A DNA stretch of 64,000 bases from Bin55 sp028819195 (GCA_028819195.1 JAPPMF010000007.1:1-64000), one strand, 5' to 3'. Positions 52,934-62,828 are shown, numbered from the stretch's first letter. The notes: generated by a model from the letters alone, not told the origin. Translations and numbers: made by a program.

Positions 52934-52984
52934 ACTAAATTTTCAATTTTTAAATCAACAGGTCTTCAACTCGAGAGTCGTATC

Positions 52985-53737
52985 TTGAATAAACCTGATC
53001 CCAAGAATCAATGCGTTGTTCCACGACATTTAGCAATCATCATGGATGGCAACCACCGCTGGGCGAGGCAGAACGGACTTCCAAGTGACGAAGGACATCG
53101 TTATGGAGCAAAAAACGTCCGTCCTATTGCTGAGAACTGTGCCGATGCCGGTGTTCAATATCTAACGTTTTTCGCGTTCAGTACTGAAAATTGGAACCGA
53201 CCAAAAGCGGAAATTGACCTACTATTCAGTCTAGTCTCAGAGACCATTGACCGCGAACTTCAGACGTTACACGAACGCGATGCGAAAGTACGCTTTATTG
53301 GCGATCGTAGTGCGTTTCCCAAAAGACTACAAAAACACATGCGTGACTGTGAAGAACAAACTCGCAAAAACAAGTCGCTGTTCTTAAATATTGCAATGAA
53401 TTACGGTGGTCGCTGGGATGTTGTCAACGCAGCACGATTATTTTTGGAAGATGTAGTAGCCAACGGCGAAGAGGTCACAGACTTAACCGAGAGTAGTTTT
53501 AAAAATTACCTAGCTACATCGATTGCACCGGAACCAGAATTGTGTATTCGCACTGGCGGCGATCAACGAGTGAGTAACTTCCTCCTATGGGATCTCTCCT
53601 ATACGGAACTCTATTTCACGAAGACTTATTGGCCCGATTTTTCTGCGGCTCATTTACACGAAGCGTTTTTAGATTTCACGCGACGTCAGCGCAGATTTGG
53701 AGCCCGGCAACGTACCCTGAGTGAGGAATCACATTAA
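52985..53737 (+). CDS. uppS: Undecaprenyl diphosphate synthase
   Basis: A 250-residue cis-prenyltransferase that makes the C55 lipid carrier for peptidoglycan and O-antigen. Motifs: AIIMDGNHRWARQNGLP (catalytic Asp), FFAFSTENWNRP, LFLNIAMNYGGRWD, PELCIRTGGDQRVSNFLLWD. TTG start. It overlaps cdsA by 17 bases. Confidence 0.95.
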   Translation: MNKPDPKNQCVVPRHLAIIMDGNHRWARQNGLPSDEGHRYGAKNVRPIAENCADAGVQYLTFFAFSTENWNRPKAEIDLLFSLVSETIDRELQTLHERDAKVRFIGDRSAFPKRLQKHMRDCEEQTRKNKSLFLNIAMNYGGRWDVVNAARLFLEDVVANGEEVTDLTESSFKNYLATSIAPEPELCIRTGGDQRVSNFLLWDLSYTELYFTKTYWPDFSAAHLHEAFLDFTRRQRRFGARQRTLSEESH

Positions 53738-54527
53738 ACTTCCGAAATCACTCACTCCTCGAGTGATCTCAATCCTAGTATTAGCACCGATTGTGATTGC
53801 GGCAATCTGGATCCTCGATCGCGACGGTATTCATTTTGCCTTTTGTTTGCTGCTATTTGGTGCACTTTTCGAATGGGCAGCAGTTGCTCGCATCGAAACT
53901 CAGTTCGCTAGATTGGCATATGCACTTTTAGGCGCCGGAACTGCGCTGATCTTGCCGTTAGCAGGTTTAGGAATTACTGAGATGCTCATTTTCTATGCGC
54001 TAATCGCTTCGACTCTGGGGATATTTTTTGTGTTGTTCTTTAAACAACTCAAAGGAATCCTAGCAAATCGGCTACTCATTTTGCTATTGGGATACGTTAT
54101 CGGTTTTGGTGCTGCTCTGAGCATTCGTAGCATCGCAAGTTCGTTCGAAGCAATTTTGAGCCTCTTGTTGTTGGTCGCGCTGACGGATTCAGCTGCCTAT
54201 CTTGTCGGTAATTTTTTTGGTAACCACCGTATTCGGTTTGAAGTCAGTCCAAAGAAAACTTGGGAAGGTACAATCGGTGGTATAGTCGTGGGATTAGCTT
54301 GTCTCGCATTGTTTGACAGCATGTTGAATTGGCTGCCGATACAGAGTTTCTTCCTATGGCCGGTGTTAATCGTTTTCATTATTTTTGGTGATTTGTTTGA
54401 AAGCGCGATGAAAAGGACTGCAAACATCAAAGATTCGGGTACATTTTTGCCAGGTCACGGTGGGTTTATGGATAGGATAGACTCATTACTAGCTGTTGCG
54501 CCATGTACCTATTACTGTTTAGGGTGA
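53721..54527 (+). CDS. cdsA: Phosphatidate cytidylyltransferase
   Basis: A 268-residue membrane enzyme making CDP-diacylglycerol for phospholipid synthesis. It has about eight transmembrane helices and the family signature SAMKRTANIKDSGTFLPGHG followed by GFMDRIDSL. GTG start inside the end of uppS. Normally dxr follows; here the next gene is rseP after 112 bases. Confidence 0.93.
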   Translation: MRNHIKLPKSLTPRVISILVLAPIVIAAIWILDRDGIHFAFCLLLFGALFEWAAVARIETQFARLAYALLGAGTALILPLAGLGITEMLIFYALIASTLGIFFVLFFKQLKGILANRLLILLLGYVIGFGAALSIRSIASSFEAILSLLLLVALTDSAAYLVGNFFGNHRIRFEVSPKKTWEGTIGGIVVGLACLALFDSMLNWLPIQSFFLWPVLIVFIIFGDLFESAMKRTANIKDSGTFLPGHGGFMDRIDSLLAVAPCTYYCLG

Positions 54528-54639
54528 AACTGCAGGGTAACGTACAATAAGTGACTAGTACCATAAGAATGCTGACTTCGCGGTGTGGTGTACATAGAAC
54601 ATTCAGCATACTCTTTCAAGCTCAAAAATAGGAACCGAA

Positions 54640-56001
54640 TTGGAAATTTTCTTTGAATTCCTTTCGTATCTCGAGGGCATCCTCATGTATGCGCTCGCGA
54701 TCTTCTTTCTATTTTTGATCTTAGTCTCTGTGCATGAATATGGACATTTCGTCGCAGCCCGCAAATTAGGTGTCAAAGTACTTCGTTTTTCGATAGGGTT
54801 TGGTAAACCGCTCATCAAACTTGTCTCGAAGCGCGAAACGGAGTTTGTGCTAGCTACGATTCCACTAGGTGGGTACATCTCAATGCTAGACACTCGCAAT
54901 CAAGATGACATTGCACCTGAAGAGGAACACATGGCTTTTGATAAAGTTGCCCCTTGGCGGCAGATTGTGATCGCGGCCGCTGGACCATTCGCCAATTTGC
55001 TGCTCGCTGCATGTATTTATTGGGTGTTTGGGCTCATGGGTAGTATCGAGTTGGTACCCTATGTAGGACAGATCGAGGAGGATTCTCCCTCGTATTATGC
55101 TGAGTTACCGACGGGTCAAGAGATTGTCGCGGTCGACGGAGTACCGGTCGAATCGTGGTTTCAGTTTAGTATGGTTTCGACTCGCCGAATGGGTGATACC
55201 GGCGTGTTGACTATTACCACGAATTCAGATGCGGGGGAACGTTCTTTTGACTTGCCGATCGAAAACTTTTTGAAAGGGAAGACACCAGATGTTTTTGCTG
55301 ATCTAGGGTTACAACCCGGTTATAGTCCGGTTATAGGTGTCGTTCAGACCGGTTCAGCAGCGGAATCTGCTGGAATTCAACCGGGTGACCGGATCTTTCA
55401 AATTGACGAACATGAGATTACCGTGTGGAGTGATCTCACCGACGCTATAGAACAATCAGCGGATCAAGCAGTTACCATCAGATTTATCAGGGACGGTCTC
55501 CCGTATTCAATTGAGGCAACACCGCAGCCCCGAGAAACCGTAGAAGGTACTAATGAAGGGTTTTTGGGTGTCGGAGTCCAACCGGATACTCGTCAAGTTC
55601 GCTACGGTCCCATTGGTAGTATCCAATACGCGTTTACCCAAACTAAAGATTTCACTATCTTGACGATCACCTCGATTGGCAAAATGATTATTGGGAAAGT
55701 CGAAGCCTCTAATCTCGCGGGTCCTTTAAGTATTGGCCAGATGGCAGGTGATTTGGCACAACGTGGGTTTCGGGACTACTGGCAACTGATTGCAATGTTG
55801 TCAATTAGCCTATTCCTCATTAATCTGCTACCGGTACCATTATTGGATGGTGGTCACATTGTGTATGCTGCCATTCACATGATTATTCGTCGTCCGATTC
55901 CATTAACAGTACAACGAGCTGCATCGATGGTTGGTATATTTCTATTAGCAGGACTCTTTGTTTTTGTCATGTTCAACGACGTTCTGCGGATTTGGGGGTA
56001 A
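54640..56001 (+). CDS. rseP: Site-2 zinc protease RseP
   Basis: A 453-residue inner-membrane protease that cleaves RseA in the sigma-E stress pathway and clears signal peptides. It has HExxH in VSVHEYGHFVAA (near residue 29), two PDZ domains (GQIEEDSPSYYAE; VQTGSAAESAGIQPGDRI), and the C-terminal NLLPVPLLDGGHI. TTG 54640 is the listed start; ATG 54685 would give a shorter N-terminus but still keep the motif. It regulates outer-membrane protein assembly, consistent with bamA and skp downstream. Confidence 0.93.
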   Translation: MEIFFEFLSYLEGILMYALAIFFLFLILVSVHEYGHFVAARKLGVKVLRFSIGFGKPLIKLVSKRETEFVLATIPLGGYISMLDTRNQDDIAPEEEHMAFDKVAPWRQIVIAAAGPFANLLLAACIYWVFGLMGSIELVPYVGQIEEDSPSYYAELPTGQEIVAVDGVPVESWFQFSMVSTRRMGDTGVLTITTNSDAGERSFDLPIENFLKGKTPDVFADLGLQPGYSPVIGVVQTGSAAESAGIQPGDRIFQIDEHEITVWSDLTDAIEQSADQAVTIRFIRDGLPYSIEATPQPRETVEGTNEGFLGVGVQPDTRQVRYGPIGSIQYAFTQTKDFTILTITSIGKMIIGKVEASNLAGPLSIGQMAGDLAQRGFRDYWQLIAMLSISLFLINLLPVPLLDGGHIVYAAIHMIIRRPIPLTVQRAASMVGIFLLAGLFVFVMFNDVLRIWG

Positions 56002-56325
56002 AATTAATCTCGAGGTCAGAAAGGAAGGGAGAATCTATTTTTTCGTTCGAATCATCTGTGACTACGTCATACCTTGTTGATTGAAGGTTTAACGTCTAGT
56101 AATTATTAGACGATTGACTTCAACTATTGTTTGACGGCTAACAGTGATTTACGAGCGATTAACAAGCGTCGCAGGGTCTGCTTGGAAATGAGTACTGGCT
56201 CAACCTGATTAAAGAAAAAATAAGAACGCTGACGACGGTTTGCTTAACGAACGAGCAGTTGATGGTTGATGGTAAAACATGGTGCTTGGTTAATGTCGTG
56301 AGAAAAACAATCCGGAGGTGAGAAA
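56002..56325. other. Intergenic region after rseP
   Basis: A 324-base gap that interrupts the usual rseP-bamA linkage. It contains a 20-base imperfect palindrome at 56093-56112 and ends with the strong ribosome-binding site of the following small membrane protein. No open frame is convincing. Confidence 0.4.
56093..56112. repeat. Imperfect palindrome
   Basis: CGTCTA and TAGACG flank a central AT-rich part (TAATTA), 18 of 20 positions symmetric. It could be an operator for the small membrane protein gene at 56326 or a relic of an insertion. Confidence 0.35.
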
Positions 56326-56667
56326 ATGAAACAGGATGAGAATATGAAACCGATCAATGAACGATATCAGATTTGCCTCCTCATAGGATTATCCATCTTC
56401 TATGTGTGTTTGGGGATGACTACTGGAGATTGGTGGACTGCAGGGTCTTTATCGCTATTATTGTTTTTGTACTTACTACCTACAACTCTCGCAGTCAGCC
56501 TGGACTGTAAAGGAAAGGGATTGATCATCTTCGTAAATGTATTTTTTGGGTGGACTGCAATTGGCTGGTGTACCGCAGCTGTCATGGTCTGGTTAAGAAA
56601 ACCAAAACCGGAAGATTCTAAATTCCGTGATTGCATCGAACTTCCGCCGATTTTGGATGGGAAATGA
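56326..56667 (+). CDS. Superinfection-immunity-like small membrane protein
   Basis: A 113-residue protein with a strong GGAGGTGA site. Three hydrophobic segments are visible (about 16-30, 38-56, 67-88), including LLLFLYLLPTTLAVSLDCKG and the hallmark IIFVNVFFGWTAIGWCTAAV, typical of the superinfection-immunity (T4 Imm-like) membrane family. In phages this family blocks DNA entry of related phages; bacterial copies have unknown roles. Its presence inside a core rseP-bamA region marks a local insertion. The C-terminus has a short soluble tail. Confidence 0.7.
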   Translation: MKQDENMKPINERYQICLLIGLSIFYVCLGMTTGDWWTAGSLSLLLFLYLLPTTLAVSLDCKGKGLIIFVNVFFGWTAIGWCTAAVMVWLRKPKPEDSKFRDCIELPPILDGK

Positions 56668-56768
56668 AGAGTGAGAAGATATTGTAAAACAGCAGCTTAG
56701 ACGCCTATTGGATCGTTTAAAATCGGTAAACATGCTGCCTTTGCTCTATGTACTTTACGGGAAGGAAA

Positions 56769-56948
56769 ATGGTCCACCAGATATTATTAAAAACACAAGA
56801 CGGAAGACTAAAAGGAATCAAAATCGTCTTTGAATGTAAAGATATTGTGGAGAAATTAACATTAGCGGATCGCCTCTGGGACTTCTTGAGTTGTAATTCT
56901 GTTCTAAATTGGGATTTACTTAAACATGCTTATTATTCTCCTTATTAA
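56769..56948 (+). CDS. Small hypothetical protein
   Basis: About 59 residues from ATG 56769 (AAGGA closely upstream), or 66 from ATG 56748. The sequence alternates strands and helices (ILLKTQDGRLKGIKIVFECK) without signal or membrane segment. It follows the superinfection-immunity-like gene and precedes bamA. No family is recognised; it may not be real. Confidence 0.3.
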   Translation: MVHQILLKTQDGRLKGIKIVFECKDIVEKLTLADRLWDFLSCNSVLNWDLLKHAYYSPY

Positions 56949-56984
56949 TCACACCGACAATCTATTACCGACCGAGCCACAACC

Positions 56985-59357
56985 ATGAAAATTTCGAAAT
57001 TTCCAATTCTATTTATGCTCGTCCTGATCATGGTGTTCCCCTGTCTTGCGAACACCGAGTTTATTGTTGAGGACATTCGAGTTCAAGGACTGAAACGAGT
57101 CTCGGCAGGAACTGTATTCAATGAGATCACTGTAGAAGTTGGTGACATCGTAGATCCAGTTATCGTACGCTCGTTGCTCCGAGAACTTTTCGCGATGGGA
57201 TATTTCGACGATATCCAAATCGTACGCGACGAAAACGTCATTGAAATTGTGGTAACCGAAAGGCCAGCAATCGATTCCATAACAATCGAAGGTAATAAAC
57301 AGATCAAGTCTGAAGATTTGTTAGCTGGACTAGCTGACCAAGGACTCCGAGAAGGCCAGATCTTTAGGCAAGCAACACTTGATCGCATGCGCATCGAACT
57401 AACACGACAATACGTCGGACAAGGACAGTACACCGCTGATATCCAAACCACAGTCAATGAGCTTCCGAGAAACCGCGTCGCGATTGAAATCGAGATTGAA
57501 GAGGGTAAAAAGTCTGGGATTAGTCAGATTGAATTCGTTGGCAATCAATCCTACAGTAAATCGACACTCTTGAGTGCGTTGGAACTTAAGGAACCACACT
57601 TACTTGGGTTCCTGCGAGGAAACAATAAATACTCGCGCCAAAAACTTCAGGGCGATTTGGAGACCCTTCAAGCGTTCTATCGCGATCAAGGTCATGTCTC
57701 GTTTCAACTCCGTTCAACGCAGATTAGTATGACCCCAGACCGCAAGCAGGTTTATGTCACTATTGGATTACAAGAAGGTGATAAGTACGTGATAGGGGAT
57801 GTAGATATATTAGGTACATTTGGAGATTTTGAACCGGACTTATTGCTTGATTCCATCGTAATTGAACCTGGCTCGGTGTTCTCGAGTCAGGAAGTTACCG
57901 CGTCCGAAGAACGACTCACACAACTCCTAAATACGCGGGGTTTCACATTCGCGACGGTAACGGGTGTACCCGCGATTCAGGATGACGGTACCGTTGATGT
58001 CCTGTTTTATGTCGATTCTGGCAAGCGAGTGTATGTTCGTCGCATTGTTTTCGTCGGTAATACGGTAACTCAAGATTCAGTACTACGCCGTGAAATGCGA
58101 CAACTGGAAGGCGCGAGTGCTTCTTCCTTTAAGATCGAACGCTCAAAAGACAACCTGCGTCGTCTAGGGTACTTTCAAAATGTTGAGGTGGAGACTCCAG
58201 CTGTTGTCGGATCTGAGGATCAAATCGATGTGGTATTCAAGGTAGAAGAAAGACCGACCGGAAGTATAAACGGTACACTCGGCTATGCTGAATATAGTGG
58301 ACTCATCGTTCAAGGCTCATTCCAGCAAGCAAATATTGGTGGTTCGGGTAATAGTTTAGCAGTCGCGGCGAGCGTGAGCGATTTAGAGAAAGGAATTAAC
58401 TTTAGCTATCTCGATCCGTACTTCACTGAAGATGGAATTAGCCGCGCACTGGGCATCAATTTTAGTGACATCAGCTACAACCGAGTGGGAAGTATTAATC
58501 GTTTTTCTACGAGCTCTTTTGGTAGTTCGGCTCAATTTGGCGTACCGATTGGTGACTTCAAGCGATTAAATTTAGCAGGTAAGGTTGAATGGACTGATGT
58601 AACGAGTGGATACAACGAAGCACAACAAATCGCGGATTTTGTCGACAGTTTAGGAACTAAGTTTTTGAACTACACATTAGAAGGTCAATGGGTGTATCTC
58701 GGTCTTAACGATGCTTTGGTCTTTGCGACACGTGGTTCTCGGCATAAGTTAGCGTTGACTACTGCCCTTCCTGGCAGCGAGTTGCAATATGGTAAATTAG
58801 ATTACGAAGGTGATTGGTTTTATCCAGCCCGAAAAGACGCTGACGGAAAAGATTCACATGACTGGGTTTGGCACTTCCGATCGAGGGTAGGTGCTGGTGA
58901 AGTCTTTGGTAAAACCGAAATTTATCCTTTCTTCGAACATTATTACTCTGGTGGTTATGGTTCGGTTCGTGGTTATGAGCGCTTTTCCTTAGGACCACGT
59001 AGCCTCCCCAGCGGTTCTGCACTCACGTACTACCCCAATGGGCAACCTTTTGGCGGTAATATAGTATTGGAAGGTTCGGTCGAACTTTATTTCCCACTAC
59101 CTTTTGGGGAGGATTTGGAAGACGTTCGTTCGGCCATGTTCTTTGATTTCGGAAACGTATTCAGTACCAGCTGTGCCGAAGATTCTAATGGTTGTTTTTC
59201 GCCGAGTTTTAATGCGATGCGATATTCTTTAGGTTTAAGTGTGATCTTCAAGTCGCCGGCGGGTTTAATGGGAATCTCACTGGCTTACCCATTCAATAAC
59301 GAAGATTACGACGAGACCGAACGTATCACGTTCGAGATTCTGAACACTTCGTTTTAG
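56985..59357 (+). CDS. bamA: Outer-membrane assembly factor BamA
   Basis: A 790-residue Omp85 protein. It has a signal peptide (1-22), five POTRA domains (about 23-345; for example VRSLLRELFAMGYFDDIQI, and VGNTVTQDSVLRREMRQLEG in the fifth) and a C-terminal 16-strand barrel with the lid-lock motif region VRGYERFSLGPR and a terminal aromatic ILNTSF. It inserts beta-barrel proteins, including the giant autotransporter-like protein of this window. ATG start; skp follows on the same strand. Confidence 0.95.
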   Translation: MKISKFPILFMLVLIMVFPCLANTEFIVEDIRVQGLKRVSAGTVFNEITVEVGDIVDPVIVRSLLRELFAMGYFDDIQIVRDENVIEIVVTERPAIDSITIEGNKQIKSEDLLAGLADQGLREGQIFRQATLDRMRIELTRQYVGQGQYTADIQTTVNELPRNRVAIEIEIEEGKKSGISQIEFVGNQSYSKSTLLSALELKEPHLLGFLRGNNKYSRQKLQGDLETLQAFYRDQGHVSFQLRSTQISMTPDRKQVYVTIGLQEGDKYVIGDVDILGTFGDFEPDLLLDSIVIEPGSVFSSQEVTASEERLTQLLNTRGFTFATVTGVPAIQDDGTVDVLFYVDSGKRVYVRRIVFVGNTVTQDSVLRREMRQLEGASASSFKIERSKDNLRRLGYFQNVEVETPAVVGSEDQIDVVFKVEERPTGSINGTLGYAEYSGLIVQGSFQQANIGGSGNSLAVAASVSDLEKGINFSYLDPYFTEDGISRALGINFSDISYNRVGSINRFSTSSFGSSAQFGVPIGDFKRLNLAGKVEWTDVTSGYNEAQQIADFVDSLGTKFLNYTLEGQWVYLGLNDALVFATRGSRHKLALTTALPGSELQYGKLDYEGDWFYPARKDADGKDSHDWVWHFRSRVGAGEVFGKTEIYPFFEHYYSGGYGSVRGYERFSLGPRSLPSGSALTYYPNGQPFGGNIVLEGSVELYFPLPFGEDLEDVRSAMFFDFGNVFSTSCAEDSNGCFSPSFNAMRYSLGLSVIFKSPAGLMGISLAYPFNNEDYDETERITFEILNTSF

Positions 59358-59466
59358 CAGAAGAGGATTCAAATACCTTTGGATCTTACTGATAAACTTA
59401 TAATTTCAAACTTGTGTCCATACACTGAGTAATGACACGGCTAATTCTTGATTTCTAGAGGTCTAT

Positions 59467-60027
59467 ATGAAAACCCCAATTCTGCAAATATTGTTAGTTT
59501 TACTCTTAATGGCAATGGTTGTGCCTGTATCGGCAGAACTCAAAGTTGCCTTTGTCAGGGTAGAGCAGGCGATTATCGATTCTGAAGAAGCGCAAGGGGA
59601 AGTGGAAGAGTTGACGGCGATTTTTAAACCTGAACAAGATCGGCTCAATGCCTTACGCGATGAAATTATCGCGTTAGAAGATCGAGCTCAAAAGGATATC
59701 GATATTTTGTCACAGACTGAGATTGCTGACTTGCGAGACGAAATTGAAGAAAAACAGCTTGAATTTCAATTCGGTTCTCAGCGACTTCAAAATGACGTCA
59801 ATAAAGCCCAAGAAAACTTAATGCAGAAAATGGGACCGAAGTTCAATGCCGTGCTCCAGGATCTCATCGAACTTGAAGGCTACGACATGGTTATTAACTA
59901 CGTACCTAATCTAATGCTGTACGTCAATCCGAAGCACGATATTACGGCGAAGGTAACCCAACTGCTCGACGAACGAAAGGATGAAAACCCCTTCGAAGAG
60001 AGCGATTCTGAATCCGAATCAGAATAA
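59467..60027 (+). CDS. skp: Periplasmic chaperone Skp (OmpH)
   Basis: A 186-residue protein with signal peptide (about 1-22, PVSAEL) and the long alpha-helical tentacles of Skp (EEAQGEVEELTAIFKPEQDR; a coiled coil up to about residue 120), then the conserved LIELEGYDMVINYVP region. It holds unfolded outer-membrane proteins on the way to BamA. The tail is acidic (EESDSESESE). It lies in the canonical bamA-skp-lpxD order. Confidence 0.88.
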   Translation: MKTPILQILLVLLLMAMVVPVSAELKVAFVRVEQAIIDSEEAQGEVEELTAIFKPEQDRLNALRDEIIALEDRAQKDIDILSQTEIADLRDEIEEKQLEFQFGSQRLQNDVNKAQENLMQKMGPKFNAVLQDLIELEGYDMVINYVPNLMLYVNPKHDITAKVTQLLDERKDENPFEESDSESESE

Positions 60028-60028
60028 T

Positions 60029-61093
60029 TTGTCCAGCACTCGTGAAGCTGGCTTTTCGGTTGAACAACTTGCAAAGATTCTGAACGCGACCCAAGTCGGT
60101 CACACAGATGTCAAAATTCACGGGATAGCGTCTTTAGGTTCAGCCACGCCCGGCGATCTAACTCATCTATCCAACGTTTACTATCGTAAACACCTTAAAC
60201 ACACCAAAGCGACTGCTGTAATACTGGCTCGCAAGGACGTCGACGATTGTCCGACTGTAGCTCTAATCGTCGATGAACCGTACCAAGCGTACGCGCAAAT
60301 CTCGCACTTATTCGATAATCAACCACAAGTCCCCGAGGGTATCCATGCATCGGTCGATATCCATCCGTCGGCGTCTTTAGCCGAAAATGTTCGAATTGGA
60401 CCGTTCGTATCGATTGCAGAGAATACGGTGATTGGGGCTGACGTTTCGATCGACTCAGGAGTACATATCGGCGCGAACTGTACGATAGGCAAAGGTACCC
60501 GCTTACATGCCAACGTTTGTGTCTATCACGGTGTGCGGATTGGACAATTCTGTGTGATTCATGCAAACACGGTCATTGGGGCTGATGGTTTTGGCTTTAT
60601 ACCGAAGTCAAACGGAGAATTACAGGGTATTGCGCAAATCGGATCCGTGAAGCTTGGGAGCTATATCGATGTCGGCGCGGGGTGTACGATTGACCGCGGG
60701 GCACTCGACGATACTATTATTGAGGACGGAGTAAAAATCGACGATCAAGTTCACATTGGTCATAATTGTAAAGTCGGCGCGCATTCAATGCTGTGTGGCT
60801 GTACTGGATTAGGTGGTAGTGTTGAGATAGGTGCCCACTGTATTCTCGCGGGTGGAGTTGGTGTTGCTGGCTCGGGACCACTTTCCATTGCCGGTAAAAC
60901 GACGATCGGTGCCATGACGTTCGTGAGTCAATCCATTACCGAACCCGGTACCTATCAGGGTGCGACACTCCACACAGATATTAGATCGTGGCGGCGAAAT
61001 GCCAAACGTTTCACGCGGCTAGAAGATGTCGTACAACGGGTTCTCAAACTGGAAAAACAACTTGCCGCCAAAGTACGAGAGTTGGAGAAATGA
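60029..61093 (+). CDS. lpxD: UDP-3-O-(3-hydroxyacyl)glucosamine N-acyltransferase LpxD
   Basis: A 354-residue lipid A enzyme (TTG 60029); ATG 59981 would add 16 residues and overlap skp by 47 bases. The N-terminal uridine-binding domain (IHGIASLGSATPGDLTHLSN) is followed by left-handed beta-helix hexapeptide repeats, the catalytic His in HIGHNCKVG, and a C-terminal helical extension (FTRLEDVVQRVLKLEKQL). It acts before LpxH/LpxB. fabZ follows by three bases. Confidence 0.93.
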   Translation: MSSTREAGFSVEQLAKILNATQVGHTDVKIHGIASLGSATPGDLTHLSNVYYRKHLKHTKATAVILARKDVDDCPTVALIVDEPYQAYAQISHLFDNQPQVPEGIHASVDIHPSASLAENVRIGPFVSIAENTVIGADVSIDSGVHIGANCTIGKGTRLHANVCVYHGVRIGQFCVIHANTVIGADGFGFIPKSNGELQGIAQIGSVKLGSYIDVGAGCTIDRGALDDTIIEDGVKIDDQVHIGHNCKVGAHSMLCGCTGLGGSVEIGAHCILAGGVGVAGSGPLSIAGKTTIGAMTFVSQSITEPGTYQGATLHTDIRSWRRNAKRFTRLEDVVQRVLKLEKQLAAKVRELEK

Positions 61094-61096
61094 GCA

Positions 61097-61558
61097 ATGA
61101 CTAAGTTGGAACCCGTACTTGGGATGGAAGAGATACTTGATTACTTACCACATCGTTATCCGTTTATTTTCGTGGATCGAGTAATCTGTATTGATCGCAA
61201 CGAAGGTTCGATCATTGGATTAAAAAATGTTACCGTCAATGAACCGTTCTTCCAGGGACATTTTCCTGACAAACCGATCATGCCAGGCGTATTAATTGTC
61301 GAAGCACTAGCGCAAGTTTCAGGGATTCTTGCATCCGTGATGAAAGATATAAAACCGAAAGTCGATGGTTACATTTATTACTTGGCGGGTGCAGACAACA
61401 CACGCTTCAAACGACCTGTCGTTCCTGGAGATTCAATCTTTCTTCATGCGCACGTCACACATGAACGTCGTGACACCATGAAATTCAAGAGTCAAGCTAA
61501 GGTGCAGGACATCTTGGTCTGTGCTACCGAGTTGCTCGTAGTGGCAAGAAAAATCTGA
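61097..61558 (+). CDS. fabZ: 3-hydroxyacyl-ACP dehydratase FabZ
   Basis: A 153-residue hot-dog-fold enzyme of fatty acid synthesis. Catalytic motif: HFPDKPIMPGVLIVEALAQ with His and Glu, and the N-terminal LPHRYPFIFVDRV. It competes with LpxA for 3-hydroxyacyl-ACP. In the canonical order lpxA follows; here lpxB follows after 103 non-coding bases. Confidence 0.95.
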   Translation: MTKLEPVLGMEEILDYLPHRYPFIFVDRVICIDRNEGSIIGLKNVTVNEPFFQGHFPDKPIMPGVLIVEALAQVSGILASVMKDIKPKVDGYIYYLAGADNTRFKRPVVPGDSIFLHAHVTHERRDTMKFKSQAKVQDILVCATELLVVARKI

Positions 61559-61661
61559 AGGATTCTCCTTTAGTAGTTTTACCGACTACCGGTGCAGTGG
61601 CGCGATTGTATTTGTGTAGTAATACCTGACGTACTGCTGTGAATACACCCCTTCACGACCC

Positions 61662-62828
61662 ATGGTAAAAATTGGCATCGTTGCCGGTGAGTCCTCTGGA
61701 GATATTCTAGGTTCGCGATTAATGTACGCGCTCAAGCAGTTACTTCCTGAAGTCGAATTTCACGGGATTGGCGGTGAGCACATGCAACAAGAAGGATTAA
61801 CGGCGTTGGAAGAAATGGAGCATGTCGTCGTTAATGGATTCATCGGGCCATTGTTACGACTTTCTTCCTATCTCAAGTTGCTTGATCGGCTTGCTTTACA
61901 GATGAAGGAAATGGATGTTTTCGTAGGAGTGGATTTCAATGTTTTTAATCTTGCACTGGAGAAGCGACTTAAGAAATTAGGTGTCCCGACAGTTCACTAC
62001 GTAAGTCCGTCGGTCTATGCTTGGCGAAAGGGTCGGGCTTGGAAGATGGAAAAATCTACCGATGTACTACTCACGTTGTTTCCTTTCGAACCAAAGTTTT
62101 ACGAAGAAACAAATGTTAGAGCAGAGTTTGTTGGACACCCACTCGCTGACGAAATTCAACCGGTGCAAAATTTAACAGATAGGAGAAAAACAGCGCGCGC
62201 TAAACTTGGACTCGATAACCATGCTGTTGTAGTAGCACTATTACCAGGAAGTCGTCATTCGGAGATTCAGTTCCACGCTCGGTTGTTTTTAGAAAGTTGT
62301 CAACGGTTTCAGTCTTTAGCTGAGTCGAGAAAACGATATCAGTTTGTCATTCCGTGTGTACGAGAGAAGTCAATTAACTTTATCTTACGAGAAATGCAAC
62401 ACTTCCCGGATGTAGAAGTTCATATCACGGAAGCAGATTCAAAACTTACACTCAGCGCCGCTGACGTTGCTTTGGTGAAGTCTGGTACCTCGACACTAGA
62501 ATCGTTGCTATTACGCGTACCGATTGTTGTTACTTATCGTATCGGTTGGTTGACTTTTGCGATTGTCCGAACACTGTTACATACCCGCTGGGTGGCGCTC
62601 CCTAATATAGTAGCTAATCGCCGCGTAGTACCAGAATATTTGCAGAGTCAAGCTACAGCTGAAACTTTAGCACGAACCATGCTCTCGCAACTGCAAACAG
62701 CACAAAACAACGATGTCTTACATAAGGAATATGCAGAAATTCACGAGAGTTTACGGCATAGCGCTTCGGAGCGATCTGCAGAGGTGATTGTCGAGTTGTT
62801 AAATCGACGAAGTCAAACTCAATGTTAA
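61662..62828 (+). CDS. lpxB: Lipid-A-disaccharide synthase
   Basis: A 388-residue GT19 glycosyltransferase joining two acylated glucosamines in lipid A. Motifs: AGESSGDILGSRLM at the N-terminus, HYVSPSVYAWRKGR, LLPGSRHSEI and ALVKSGTSTLESLL. Length is usual. It overlaps rnhB by seven bases. Confidence 0.94.
   Translation: MVKIGIVAGESSGDILGSRLMYALKQLLPEVEFHGIGGEHMQQEGLTALEEMEHVVVNGFIGPLLRLSSYLKLLDRLALQMKEMDVFVGVDFNVFNLALEKRLKKLGVPTVHYVSPSVYAWRKGRAWKMEKSTDVLLTLFPFEPKFYEETNVRAEFVGHPLADEIQPVQNLTDRRKTARAKLGLDNHAVVVALLPGSRHSEIQFHARLFLESCQRFQSLAESRKRYQFVIPCVREKSINFILREMQHFPDVEVHITEADSKLTLSAADVALVKSGTSTLESLLLRVPIVVTYRIGWLTFAIVRTLLHTRWVALPNIVANRRVVPEYLQSQATAETLARTMLSQLQTAQNNDVLHKEYAEIHESLRHSASERSAEVIVELLNRRSQTQC

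Noticed and set aside
54640..56001. Additional dxr gene hidden near rseP
   Set aside because: No NADPH-binding or DXR signature in any frame of 54528-54640; the gap is too short.
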